Shown here: one piece after another, positions 9,788 through 18,947 of the stretch
Position numbering within the stretch: position 1 is the first letter of the stretch
How the letters are laid out: each line of letters begins with the position of its first letter
Source: Ignavibacteria bacterium
GTDB taxonomy: Bacteria; Bacteroidota; Ignavibacteria; UBA10030; SZUA-254
Reading direction: 5' to 3'
Length of the DNA: 64,000 nt
Assembly: GCA_016178595.1 (NCBI GenBank)
Contig: JACOSY010000060.1
Span: forward strand, 1 to 64,000
Position numbers and translations under genes: made by a program
Notes under the pieces: generated by a model
Told to the model about the DNA's origin: nothing
Databases searched by the model: none
What the model saw: the letters and a program-made list of their open reading frames with translations, nothing else

Positions 9788-12700
9788 ATGAAAACGAAAA
9801 TAACGAAATGGCTCTCAGCGACGGCCATTGGCTTCATGCTTATCGGCGGCGCAGCGGCACAGAAACAAACTGCACAGGTAAAAATCGATGCGGAGACGAT
9901 CTCGGGTTTGGGAGCGCGCAACATCGGTTCAGCGGCGATGAGCGGTCGTGTTGCGGCACTCGATGCCGTGCAGGAAGGGAAGCGGCTCACTGTTTACATC
10001 GGCAGCGCGAGCGGCGGCGTGTGGAAATCGGTCAACGGCGGCACAACGTTCAAGCCGGTCTTCGATAAGCAGCCGGTGCTGTCCATAGGTGCGATCACGA
10101 TCGACCCCAAGAATCCGAAAGTGATCTGGGCAGGAACGGGTGAGTCGTGGACACGTAATAGTGTCTCGGTCGGTGATGGCATCTACAAGTCAACGGATGG
10201 TGGTGAGAATTGGACGAACATGGGCTTGAAGGAATCCGAGCGCATCGTCAAGATTCTCGTCGACTCGACGAACACCGACGTCGTGTATGTTGCCGTTCCA
10301 GGCAAGCTCTGGAGCGACAGCGATGAGCGCGGCGTCTACAAAACAACTGACGGCGGCAAAAACTGGACGAAAATTCTCAAAGGCGCCAACGCCTCGACGG
10401 GCTGTTCAATGATCTCCATGGACAGGCAGAATCCAAAGACGATCTATGCCGGAATGTGGGACTTCCGCAGAAAGGGGTGGACGTTCCGTTCCGGTGGTGA
10501 CAGCGCAGGCGTCTTCAGCGGCAGCGGCCTTTTGAAAACTACGGATGGAGGAATAACATGGAATGACCTCGACGAAAAAACCGTGAAGGGTCTTCCCTCG
10601 AAACCATGGGGACGTGTTGCAGTTGCCGTTGCTCCGTCGAAGTCGAATGTTGTCTATGCGTTTATCGAAGCGGAGCCGCCGAAGAACGGTCTGTATCGTT
10701 CCGACGACGGCGGACAAACCTGGCAGGCGCTTGATCGCAGCCAGGCAATGATTTGGCGGCCTTTCTATTTCGCCAACCTTATCGTCGATCCGAAGAATGA
10801 GAATAAGATTTACAAACCCGACGGGCCGCTCATTGTCAGCACGGATGGCGGGAAAAGTTTCAGCAACATCTCGGGTGGAGCGCATGGCGATTTTCACGAT
10901 ATCTGGATCGATACCAGCAACACTGATCACGTGATCACTGGAGATGACGGCGGCGTGTGGTACTCGTATGACGGCTGCAATCGGTGGTGGAAATCGGAGA
11001 ACCTGCCGATCTCGCAGTTCTATCACGTCAGTGTCGATATGGATATGCCGTATAATGTGTATGGCGGATTGCAGGATAACAGCTCGTGGGTCGGTGAATC
11101 CCAATACCCCGGCGGTATCACAAACAGTCGTTGGGAGAACATGTACGGTGGTGACGGCTTTTGGATGTTCGTCGATCCCTCGGATCCCAATTATATTTAT
11201 GCTGAGTCTCAGGGTGGATACATCGGGCGCATAAATCGGAAGACACACGAGTCGCGCGGTATCCAGCCTTTGCCACACTACGGCGAGGGGAAACTTCGTT
11301 TTAACTGGAACACACCGATTCATGTAAGCCCGACACAAAAGGGAACAATCTATATTGGAGCGCAATTCTTGTTCCGCTCACGCGATCATGGTCAGACGTG
11401 GGAACGCATTTCACCGGACTTGACGACAAATGATCCTGTGAAGCAGCAACAAGAACACTCCGGCGGCGTCACGGTCGATAATTCTTCCGCTGAAATGCAC
11501 ACGACAATTTTCTCAATCGCGGAATCGCCGCGGAACGCAAACGTTATCTGGGTCGGCACAGACGACGGCAATCTGCAAGTCACACGTGACGGTGGAAAAA
11601 CCTGGACAAATGTTGTCGGCAATATCCAGGGATTGCCGAAGAACCCCTGGGTATCTTCAGTTGAAGCAGGCCATTTCGCCGAAGGCACGGCATACGCAAC
11701 CTTCGACCTGCACACCTTTGGCGACATGCAACCCTTTGTGTACAAGACAACCGACTTTGGCAAAACATGGTCGCCGGTGGTCGACAAGGATAGCCCCGTG
11801 CGTGGGTATGCCCATGTGGTCAAAGAAGACCTCGTGAATAAAGATCTTTTATTTGTTGGAACCGAATTTGGTCTCTGGATTTCTCTCGACGGAGGCCGGG
11901 AGTGGGCGCAATATAAGGGCAGCGACTTCCCGAATGTTGCCGTTCGCGACCTTGCAATCCATCCACGCGATCATGACCTTGTCATCGCAACACATGGCCG
12001 CGGAATCTGGATCATCGACGACATCACGCCTCTCCGGGCGCTCACGCCGGAAAACCTTGTGAAGGATGCGGTCTTCATAAAGGCAAATCCTCCGGTGCAG
12101 CACATCTCTGCATCTGGCGGTTGGGCAAACGGCGATGCAGAGTTTTCAGGGCCTAACCCTCCTGACGATGCGACGATCACGTATTACCAGAAGAAGCGCC
12201 ACATCTTTGGCGATCTAAAGATCGAAGTCTTGGATGGGAGCGGCAAGTCGTTGGGTACAATTCCGAGCAGCAAGCGTCGCGGACTGAACCGTGCGACCTG
12301 GTCGATGCGTCTCAAGCCACCGAAGGTTCCGACGGCTGCAACTGCAACCGGTGCCTCCATTGGTCCCCGCGTTCTGCCCGGAACATACACCGTGAGAATG
12401 ACGAAGGACAAGAATGTCTACACGACCAAGCTCAAAGTAGTAGCCGATCCGCGTTCGAAGCATACAGCCGGGGACCGCAGGGCGCAATACGATCTATCGA
12501 TGAAGCTCTACAATATGCTTGGTGATATGACGTTTGCGGTAGACCGGATTAACGGCGTCCGCCTGGCGCTGGATGATCGGGCCTCGAAAGCGACGGCGGA
12601 TGAGCCGCTCGTTCAACGTCTCCGGAGTGCATCGACGCAGGTTGATGACCTCCGCAAGAAAATCGTTGCTACGAAAGAAGGCGGCATGATCACCGGCGAA

Positions 12701-12946
12701 GAGCGGCTGCGCGAGTTCCTCGCAAACCTTTACGGCGATGTCGTCGGTTACGAAGGGAAGCCTTCGCAGACAAATGTGGAGCGCACAGATGCGCTTGGCC
12801 GCGAGCTGTCGGATGTGGTAAAGGAGTTCGACACATGGACGGGGAAGAACCTTGCCGACGTAAACTCGGCACTAACGCAGAAAAATATGGAACAGATAAA
12901 GCCGCTCACTCGCGAGGAGTGGGAGAAGAAGGACGCGCCGAAGTAG
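9788..12946 (+). CDS. Large secreted BNR/VPS10-like beta-propeller protein
   Basis: A 1052-residue exported protein with a signal peptide (MKTKITKWLSATAIGFMLIG, cut near AAAQ). Residues about 30-750 hold many BNR/Asp-box repeats such as STDGGENW, KTTDGGKNW, KTTDGGITW, RSDDGGQTW and TRDGGKTW, which fold as one or two sortilin-type propellers. The last 250 residues carry a beta-rich FlgD-like segment (ILVLPGTYTVRM-type ending, near 820-870) and a helical tail. This family is common in Bacteroidota and is often labelled glycosyl hydrolase, but no glycosidase active site can be assigned. The start uses AAAAGGGG eight bases upstream; the ATG at 9767 would spoil the signal peptide. Confidence 0.8.
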   Translation: MKTKITKWLSATAIGFMLIGGAAAQKQTAQVKIDAETISGLGARNIGSAAMSGRVAALDAVQEGKRLTVYIGSASGGVWKSVNGGTTFKPVFDKQPVLSIGAITIDPKNPKVIWAGTGESWTRNSVSVGDGIYKSTDGGENWTNMGLKESERIVKILVDSTNTDVVYVAVPGKLWSDSDERGVYKTTDGGKNWTKILKGANASTGCSMISMDRQNPKTIYAGMWDFRRKGWTFRSGGDSAGVFSGSGLLKTTDGGITWNDLDEKTVKGLPSKPWGRVAVAVAPSKSNVVYAFIEAEPPKNGLYRSDDGGQTWQALDRSQAMIWRPFYFANLIVDPKNENKIYKPDGPLIVSTDGGKSFSNISGGAHGDFHDIWIDTSNTDHVITGDDGGVWYSYDGCNRWWKSENLPISQFYHVSVDMDMPYNVYGGLQDNSSWVGESQYPGGITNSRWENMYGGDGFWMFVDPSDPNYIYAESQGGYIGRINRKTHESRGIQPLPHYGEGKLRFNWNTPIHVSPTQKGTIYIGAQFLFRSRDHGQTWERISPDLTTNDPVKQQQEHSGGVTVDNSSAEMHTTIFSIAESPRNANVIWVGTDDGNLQVTRDGGKTWTNVVGNIQGLPKNPWVSSVEAGHFAEGTAYATFDLHTFGDMQPFVYKTTDFGKTWSPVVDKDSPVRGYAHVVKEDLVNKDLLFVGTEFGLWISLDGGREWAQYKGSDFPNVAVRDLAIHPRDHDLVIATHGRGIWIIDDITPLRALTPENLVKDAVFIKANPPVQHISASGGWANGDAEFSGPNPPDDATITYYQKKRHIFGDLKIEVLDGSGKSLGTIPSSKRRGLNRATWSMRLKPPKVPTAATATGASIGPRVLPGTYTVRMTKDKNVYTTKLKVVADPRSKHTAGDRRAQYDLSMKLYNMLGDMTFAVDRINGVRLALDDRASKATADEPLVQRLRSASTQVDDLRKKIVATKEGGMITGEERLREFLANLYGDVVGYEGKPSQTNVERTDALGRELSDVVKEFDTWTGKNLADVNSALTQKNMEQIKPLTREEWEKKDAPK

Positions 12947-13000
12947 TTAAGAGAATCCATGGCTGTAAAGATGAGCAATATGAGATCAGACAATTCGAAC

Positions 13001-13100
13001 TCACCTCGACGAGTCGAGTCGTCGACCTATAGTCCTTCCCTAAACTTAGAGAGGGACGAAGAGGCGTTGCTATCCCACCCATTCTCTCAAGTTAGAGAAG
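13001..13100. repeat. Intergenic inverted repeats
   Basis: The gap 12947-13235 has no gene. It contains TCGACGA-gtcgag-TCGTCGA near 13006-13026, an imperfect CCTTCCCT...AGAGAGGGA hairpin at 13034-13056, and TTCTCT-caagtt-AGAGAA at 13082-13099. The second and third are roughly inverted copies of each other. They resemble in form the purine/pyrimidine-rich hairpins at 21.7 kb and 62.8 kb. None has a T-tract. Confidence 0.5.
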
Positions 13101-13235
13101 GGACTTATTGACTTCAAGCGGGCGACACTGACGATCAAGAACCTCGCCTCGCTTCAGGAATTGGCGAACTAACCTACATTTGAATCTATCTTCTCCCTCC
13201 GGGAAGAAATACCCCACGATTGTTGTCTAATAAAT

Positions 13236-13820
13236 ATGGATCACGGTCAATCGGCACACCTACGCTTACTTAAGACGGTGGACGTTGATGTGCGGCTCGG
13301 CTTCGAGGAAGTGTTCCTCCACCACCTTGATGCGCTCTACCGCACGTCGCTCCGGCTTACGCGGAGCAAGGCTGATGCTGAGGATTTGCTCCAGGAGACA
13401 CTCCTGAGAGCTTTCAAGGGTTATCACCAGCTTCTCGATCACACAAAAGCTCGCGCGTGGCTCTTCCAGATATTGATCAACACGTTCTACAATTGGAAGA
13501 AGAAGCAAAAGAGAGAGCCACCGATTATTGATGTAGAACTCTCGGAAGACCTCGTTGCATCGTCACTCGACGTACCAGTGTACAATCCGGTAGAAGTCTT
13601 CGACAGTATGCTGACTGACGAGATCGAAGCCGCACTCGGGCAGTTACATTCGGAATTCAGACTTGTTGTCCTTCTTTACGACGTCGAAGGTTTGAGTTAC
13701 GATGAGATTGCTGAAGTTTGTCGGTGCTCAAAGGGTACTGTTGCGTCAAGACTTTACCGCGCCAGAGAGATACTTCGAGGTGCTCTCGAAGAGTATGCAC
13801 AGAGACATGGTTATCTGTAA
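13236..13820 (+). CDS. ECF-type RNA polymerase sigma factor
   Basis: A 194-residue sigma-70 family protein of the extracytoplasmic-function group. Sigma region 2 spans residues 20-90 (DALYRTSLRLTRSKADAEDL, then AWLFQILINTFYNWKKK), and region 4 spans about 130-185 with the helix-turn-helix LSYDEIAEVCRCSKGTVASR. It should direct RNA polymerase to a small regulon. The gene for its membrane anti-sigma factor follows after 14 bases, and an RND efflux operon follows that, so export stress is the likely theme. This is inferred from position only. Confidence 0.88.
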   Translation: MDHGQSAHLRLLKTVDVDVRLGFEEVFLHHLDALYRTSLRLTRSKADAEDLLQETLLRAFKGYHQLLDHTKARAWLFQILINTFYNWKKKQKREPPIIDVELSEDLVASSLDVPVYNPVEVFDSMLTDEIEAALGQLHSEFRLVVLLYDVEGLSYDEIAEVCRCSKGTVASRLYRAREILRGALEEYAQRHGYL

Positions 13821-13834
13821 GGAGGTATTTGAAA

Positions 13835-14638
13835 ATGGATGAGATGACGAATTGCATAAATGCCCGGACGATTTTTTTAGGAAAAGAGACAGGAATGCCC
13901 TCAGACAATGAGATTGCTGAGGCAGAGATTCATTTTTCCACCTGTGAGCATTGCAAGCGGTACTTCCAGTTTAACGAACAATTCCAGCAACTCCTCAAAG
14001 AGAAGCTGGCGAACACGGTGACACCTCCTTCGCTCCGGGAGTCTCTACTGCAGCTGGTGAGTGAACAATCGTCGAAGGATTTCAGATTCAGTCGATTGAT
14101 TCGAGCGAAACCACGATGGACCAATTGGGCAGCGGCGATCTTTGCTGTGTTCGTTATCGGGTTGGCAGCTTTCTATCTTGGATTGGTAAAGCACAGCGAC
14201 GAATCCGCGTCGCTCCTCCCGTCGCTCTTAATTCAGGACCACATTGAGTTGCAAATGCGAGAAAACCCTTACGATGTGCAGACATCCAACAAGACAGAAC
14301 TGGAGCAGTGGTTTTCCAAGCGGGTCGATTTCGCGGTGAATATTCCTGTCATTCAGAACGCCGAGCTACGGGGCGGAAGACTATGCTACTTACTCAAAAA
14401 GCGCGTGGTGTTCGTCGTGTTTGAAAAAGAGACCAGGCCGATCTCTGCATACATCCTTGACGGCGAGGGGATTGATCTCTCTTCACTTGATCAGTTATCA
14501 TCGTCTCACGGCAAGACGTTCTATTGGGATAGCCAGAACGGTTACAACGTTGTCCTGTGGAAATCGGGTGGTTTGATCTATGCGTTTGTTTCGAGTATCG
14601 ATTGCGATGAACTTCAGCAACTTGCTGCAGGACTGTAA
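13835..14638 (+). CDS. Membrane anti-sigma factor with zinc-finger-like motif
   Basis: A 267-residue protein whose start is fixed by AAGGAGG at 13819-13825, overlapping the end of the sigma-factor gene; a longer frame open from 13718 is an artefact of overlap. The N-terminus carries HFSTCEHC, the H-x3-C-x2-C pattern of zinc-associated anti-sigma domains, which bind and silence ECF sigma factors. A single membrane segment lies at about 105-127 (WAAAIFAVFVIGLAAFYLGL). The C-terminal 130 residues should face the periplasm and could sense a signal. Pairing with the upstream sigma factor is strongly suggested by adjacency. Confidence 0.78.
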   Translation: MDEMTNCINARTIFLGKETGMPSDNEIAEAEIHFSTCEHCKRYFQFNEQFQQLLKEKLANTVTPPSLRESLLQLVSEQSSKDFRFSRLIRAKPRWTNWAAAIFAVFVIGLAAFYLGLVKHSDESASLLPSLLIQDHIELQMRENPYDVQTSNKTELEQWFSKRVDFAVNIPVIQNAELRGGRLCYLLKKRVVFVVFEKETRPISAYILDGEGIDLSSLDQLSSSHGKTFYWDSQNGYNVVLWKSGGLIYAFVSSIDCDELQQLAAGL

Positions 14639-14679
14639 ATCGTTGTGAGACCTCAAGGTAAACTCAGAGGAATATCCGC

Positions 14680-17600
14680 ATGGTCCAAGCCGCCCTAAGA
14701 AATCCCTTCGCCGTCATCGTCATGGCGCTCGTTATCGTGATCATCGGCATTACAGTGTTGAACCGGATGCCGGTCGACATCCTGCCGAGCTTTCAAACGC
14801 CTGCCGTCCAGGTTCTCACGTTCTACCCCGGTATGCCTGCGGAGATCATGGAACGTGATCTCACAAACCGACTCGAGCGCTGGACCGGACAAGCGGACGG
14901 CATCGCCCGACAGGAATCCAAATCCATCGTTGGCGTAAGCATCGTGAAAGATTTCTTCCGTTCCGACATCGATCCGAACACAGCAATGTCACAGGTGACC
15001 TCGCTTGCCATGTCGGATCTGTTTTACCTACCGCCCGGAACAATCCCACCAATGGTCATGCTCTTCGATCCCACAGCATCGATTCCGTTAGCGCTTCTCA
15101 CGGTGAGCAGCGATTCGCTCGATGAGACCAAGCTGTACGACGTTGCATACTTCAATATTCGCAACCAGCTCAGCTCGGTTCCGGGTGTCATTGCTCCGGC
15201 TGTCTATGGTGGAAAGCTGCGGAGAATTCTTGTTTACCTCGATCCCGACAAAGTCCAGGCGCGCGGACTCTCGCCGCTCGATGTCGTGAATGCAATCCGC
15301 AGTTTCAACGTCCTCGTTCCCACCGGAGATGCAAAAATCGGAGACCTCGACTATAACATCAACGCCAACGGGATGGTCGAGAAAGTTGCCGACTTCAACA
15401 ATATCCCCATCAAGATGACGAACGGAGCGCCGGTGTTCGTCAAAGACGTCGGCCACGTCCAGGATGCTTATGCAATCCAAACGAACATCGTGCATGTCAA
15501 TGGAAAGCGGCAAGTGTACATTCCCATTTACCGGCGACCGGGAGCAAATACGATTCAGGCGGTCGAGGGAGTGAAAGAGATCATACCGACAGTACTCGCT
15601 CGCGTCCCAAACGGAATAAACCTCAACGTGATCTTCGATCAATCGACTTACGTGAGAAACTCGATCTCGGCGCTTGAGCACGAAGGTCTCCTCGGCGCAG
15701 CTCTTGCCGGACTGATGATCTTGATTTTCCTGGGAAGCGTTCGTTCGACAGGAATCATCATTCTCGCTCTTCCGCTTTCCATCCTCGCAGCGTTCATCGG
15801 ACTCTACTTCACCGGGCAGACGATCAACAGCATGACGCTCGGTGGCCTTGCGCTTGCCGTCGGCATGCTGATCGACAACGGCATCGTGGTGCTGGAAAAC
15901 ATCGACCGACACCTGAAACTTGGAGAGGTGCCCAAAGATGCAGCGCTGAATGCAGCAAAGGAAGTTGCTTTGCCCGTCTTGGTTTCTACCATTACAATCA
16001 TCGTTGTTTTCTTCCCGGTTATCTTTCTCACGGGCATGGGAAAGTTCCTCTTCACGCCACTCGCGCTAGCCGTGGCGTTCGCAATGGCGGCTTCCTACAT
16101 TATGGCCCAAACGCTTGTTCCTGTAGCTGCTGCGAAATTCTTGAAATTCCATACCGAAACTCCTGCTGGCAAGTTGTCAAGAACTCTGGCGCGGTTTGAG
16201 GGGAGTTTTGAACATCTCCGATCACGCTACGAGAATATCCTCACGAAAGCTCTTGCCCGTCGGAAGAAGGTCATCGTCGGGATCGTTGTCCTCTTCCTCC
16301 TATCGCTTGGATTGTATGCGTTCATCGGAACGGAGCTTTTCCCTGGCGTCGATGCAGGGCAATTCATGATCCGCGCACGGACAAACTCGGGTACGCGCGT
16401 GGAGAGAACCGCCGAGCTGGTCAATAAGACTGAACGGTTCATCCGTACGAAAATTCCGGCTGCGGAGATCCACACCATTGTCTCCAACATCGGTGTGCTG
16501 AACGACTGGCCTGCTGCCTATACTCCCAACTCCGGTCCACAGGATGCATTCATCAACGTTCAGCTCACGGAGAATCACAGCCGAAGCACGATGGAGTATG
16601 CAGCCATGCTGCGAGATGCTCTTGCCGAGGAATTTCCCGGCGTCGGGTTCGCATTCGATACGGGTGGACTCATCACGGCGGCGCTGAACTTTGGTCTTCC
16701 CTCGCCGATCGATATCCAGATCGAGGGGAACGATTTACAGGTGGCGCACGGAATCGCCGAACGGGTGCGGGACATCATGAAGAATACACCCGGCGCAGTT
16801 GACGTGCGCATTCACCAGCGGCTCGACTATCCACAGATCGACCTCGACGTTGATCGAACGAAAGTTGCAGCGGTCGGTCTCACGCAGGAACACGTTGTCA
16901 AGAACGTGGTGACTGCGCTGAATTCCAGCATCAACTTCCTGCCGTCGTTCTGGATCGACTACAAGACTGGCAACCACTACTTCGTCGGCGCAACGTATCA
17001 GGAAAAACTCATCGACTCGAAAGAAACGCTGATGAACATCCCCATCACGAGTCCGAACCAGTCCCAGCCGGTTCTTCTTCGGAACGTCAGCACCTTCAAG
17101 AGAACCACAGCGCCTATGGAGATCAACCATCTCAACATCACCCGTGTGACCGACGTGTACGCCAACGTGGACGGTCGGGACATCGGTTCGGCAGCGAACG
17201 AAATCCAGACGAAGATCGACAAACTTAGCCAGGACAAGTCCATCGTGCCGCCCGGATACTTCATCCGGATGCGAGGCGAGATTTCCAGCATGAACGAGTC
17301 GTTCAAAGGTTTGGGGTTCGGACTGATCCTCGCCGTCATTCTCGTCTATCTGGTGATGGTTCCGCTGTTCAAGTCGTTCCTCGATCCGTTCATCATTATG
17401 TTCTCGGTCCCGCTTGGCATCATGGGCGTTCTGTGGATGCTGTTCGTAACGGGAACGAACATCAACATCCAGTCGCTCATGGGCGTGATCATGATGGTGG
17501 GGATCTCAGTTTCGTACAGCGTTCTGCTGGTTGACTTTGCCAACAAGCTTCGCAGTGAAGGAATGAGCGTACGCGATGCGATTTTGAAAGCGGCGACGAT

Positions 17601-17814
17601 TCGTCTCCGCCCGATCCTCATGACGTCGCTCGCTGCCATCCTCGGTTTGCTGCCTATGGCAATCCGACTGGGAGCCGGGGGCGAAGCAAACCTCCCGCTC
17701 GCGCGCGCTGTCATCGGCGGACTGCTGGTCTCGACCGTGCTGACGCTGATTCTTGTGCCATTGTTGTATTCAGTTTTGAAGAAGGATAGTGTACAAGGTT
17801 CGGTTGCTTCATAA
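14680..17814 (+). CDS. RND efflux pump, inner-membrane permease
   Basis: A 1044-residue resistance-nodulation-division permease of full length with 12 expected membrane segments in two halves and large periplasmic loops. It starts MVQAALRNPFAVIVMALVI, a standard first helix. The fourth helix reads MLIDNGIVVLENIDRH: Asp399 is kept, but the neighbouring residue that is Asp in AcrB-type drug pumps is Asn400. It uses the proton gradient to export substrates together with the adaptor and channel encoded next. The operon order pump-adaptor-channel differs from the more usual adaptor-pump-channel order. The substrate is not predictable. Confidence 0.92.
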   Translation: MVQAALRNPFAVIVMALVIVIIGITVLNRMPVDILPSFQTPAVQVLTFYPGMPAEIMERDLTNRLERWTGQADGIARQESKSIVGVSIVKDFFRSDIDPNTAMSQVTSLAMSDLFYLPPGTIPPMVMLFDPTASIPLALLTVSSDSLDETKLYDVAYFNIRNQLSSVPGVIAPAVYGGKLRRILVYLDPDKVQARGLSPLDVVNAIRSFNVLVPTGDAKIGDLDYNINANGMVEKVADFNNIPIKMTNGAPVFVKDVGHVQDAYAIQTNIVHVNGKRQVYIPIYRRPGANTIQAVEGVKEIIPTVLARVPNGINLNVIFDQSTYVRNSISALEHEGLLGAALAGLMILIFLGSVRSTGIIILALPLSILAAFIGLYFTGQTINSMTLGGLALAVGMLIDNGIVVLENIDRHLKLGEVPKDAALNAAKEVALPVLVSTITIIVVFFPVIFLTGMGKFLFTPLALAVAFAMAASYIMAQTLVPVAAAKFLKFHTETPAGKLSRTLARFEGSFEHLRSRYENILTKALARRKKVIVGIVVLFLLSLGLYAFIGTELFPGVDAGQFMIRARTNSGTRVERTAELVNKTERFIRTKIPAAEIHTIVSNIGVLNDWPAAYTPNSGPQDAFINVQLTENHSRSTMEYAAMLRDALAEEFPGVGFAFDTGGLITAALNFGLPSPIDIQIEGNDLQVAHGIAERVRDIMKNTPGAVDVRIHQRLDYPQIDLDVDRTKVAAVGLTQEHVVKNVVTALNSSINFLPSFWIDYKTGNHYFVGATYQEKLIDSKETLMNIPITSPNQSQPVLLRNVSTFKRTTAPMEINHLNITRVTDVYANVDGRDIGSAANEIQTKIDKLSQDKSIVPPGYFIRMRGEISSMNESFKGLGFGLILAVILVYLVMVPLFKSFLDPFIIMFSVPLGIMGVLWMLFVTGTNINIQSLMGVIMMVGISVSYSVLLVDFANKLRSEGMSVRDAILKAATIRLRPILMTSLAAILGLLPMAIRLGAGGEANLPLARAVIGGLLVSTVLTLILVPLLYSVLKKDSVQGSVAS

Positions 17815-17856
17815 GTGCTGTTTATCAAAAGCATTGAACATTTTAGGAGTTAACGT

Positions 17857-18933
17857 ATGAATTTCAGAAAAAACATGTCCATCCTGCTTCTCGTTGTAAT
17901 GCTCGCTCTCTGCGGAGTACTGCTTGCGAATCGATTTCAAGCAGGTACAGATTCGCGAGAAACGTCTGCTCTGCCTCGCGTCCGGGTCGAGAAGCCACAA
18001 AGGAAATCTGTTTCGTCCGAGCTACAGCTCAATGGAGATGTCTTACCGTGGCAGCAGGCAACACTCTATTCCAAAGTTGCCGGTTATCTCAAAGAGATCA
18101 GAGTGGATAAAGGCGATTGGGTGAAACAAGGCGATGTCCTTGCGGTCATCGATGATCGCGAGACTGAGAAAGAGTACGAGCGTGCCGTTGCCGACTTTCA
18201 TCTTCAAGAGATCACCTATAATCGATTACAAGAAGCACTGCCCAAGACTCCCGACCTCGTCTCGAAACAGGACGTGGACGTAGCAGAGGCAAAGTACGAA
18301 TCGGCGAAGGCGGCGATGGAACGCCTAAAGGTGCTGGTGGATTATGCAACGATCCGGGCTCCGTTTGCTGGCGTCATCACGCAGCGATGGGTCGATCCCG
18401 GTGCGATGATCCAGGCGGCGAATATGTCGATGAACGCCATGGCAATCGTCAAGATTGCTTCAATGGACAAGCTCCGCATTCGTGTCGATGTCCCCGAGAG
18501 CGAAGTGCTGCTCGTCAAAGTAGGAACGAAAGCGAAGGTTTCTGTTCGCGAGTTGCCGGGGCACGAGTTTGAAGGAACCGTTGCTCGTTTTGGCGTTGCC
18601 CTCGAGCAGAGCACCCGAACCATGCAAGCAGAGATCGACCTTGCAAATTCCAAGCACACGCTCCGACCGGGGATGTTCGCACAAGTCACGCTCCATTTTC
18701 TCGCTGAAGAGAATGCTCTCACCTTGCCTGCTGCCGCTCTTGTCATCGAGAAGAATCAGACATTCGTCTACTGTGTCGAACAGAACACCGTGAAGAAGAA
18801 GCCTATTGTAATCGGGACAGACGACGGCGTCCATCCAGTCATCGCGCAGGGCTTGACGGGAGACGAGCTTGTCATCGTCTCAGGGAAAGAATTTGTCGTT
18901 GACGGCTCAAAAGTTAATCCTATACAGAAGTAA
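17857..18933 (+). CDS. RND efflux membrane-fusion (adaptor) protein
   Basis: A 358-residue periplasmic adaptor that links the RND pump to the outer-membrane channel. An N-terminal membrane anchor or signal (about 7-25) is followed by a lipoyl half-motif (YSKVAGYLKEIRVDKGDWVK), a helical hairpin (100-155), the second lipoyl half (DYATIRAPFAGVI), and beta-barrel and membrane-proximal domains. TAGGAGT lies seven bases before the ATG. It is 42 bases from the pump gene and 14 from the channel gene, so the three are one transcription unit. Confidence 0.92.
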   Translation: MNFRKNMSILLLVVMLALCGVLLANRFQAGTDSRETSALPRVRVEKPQRKSVSSELQLNGDVLPWQQATLYSKVAGYLKEIRVDKGDWVKQGDVLAVIDDRETEKEYERAVADFHLQEITYNRLQEALPKTPDLVSKQDVDVAEAKYESAKAAMERLKVLVDYATIRAPFAGVITQRWVDPGAMIQAANMSMNAMAIVKIASMDKLRIRVDVPESEVLLVKVGTKAKVSVRELPGHEFEGTVARFGVALEQSTRTMQAEIDLANSKHTLRPGMFAQVTLHFLAEENALTLPAAALVIEKNQTFVYCVEQNTVKKKPIVIGTDDGVHPVIAQGLTGDELVIVSGKEFVVDGSKVNPIQK

Positions 18934-18947
18934 ACAGGAGAGCAGAC

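Noticed and set aside
10406-11365. Long minus-strand open frame of about 319 codons
   Set aside because: It is the exact antisense of the BNR/VPS10-like gene, whose repeats are clearly coding on the plus strand; it has no ribosome site and no recognisable domain.
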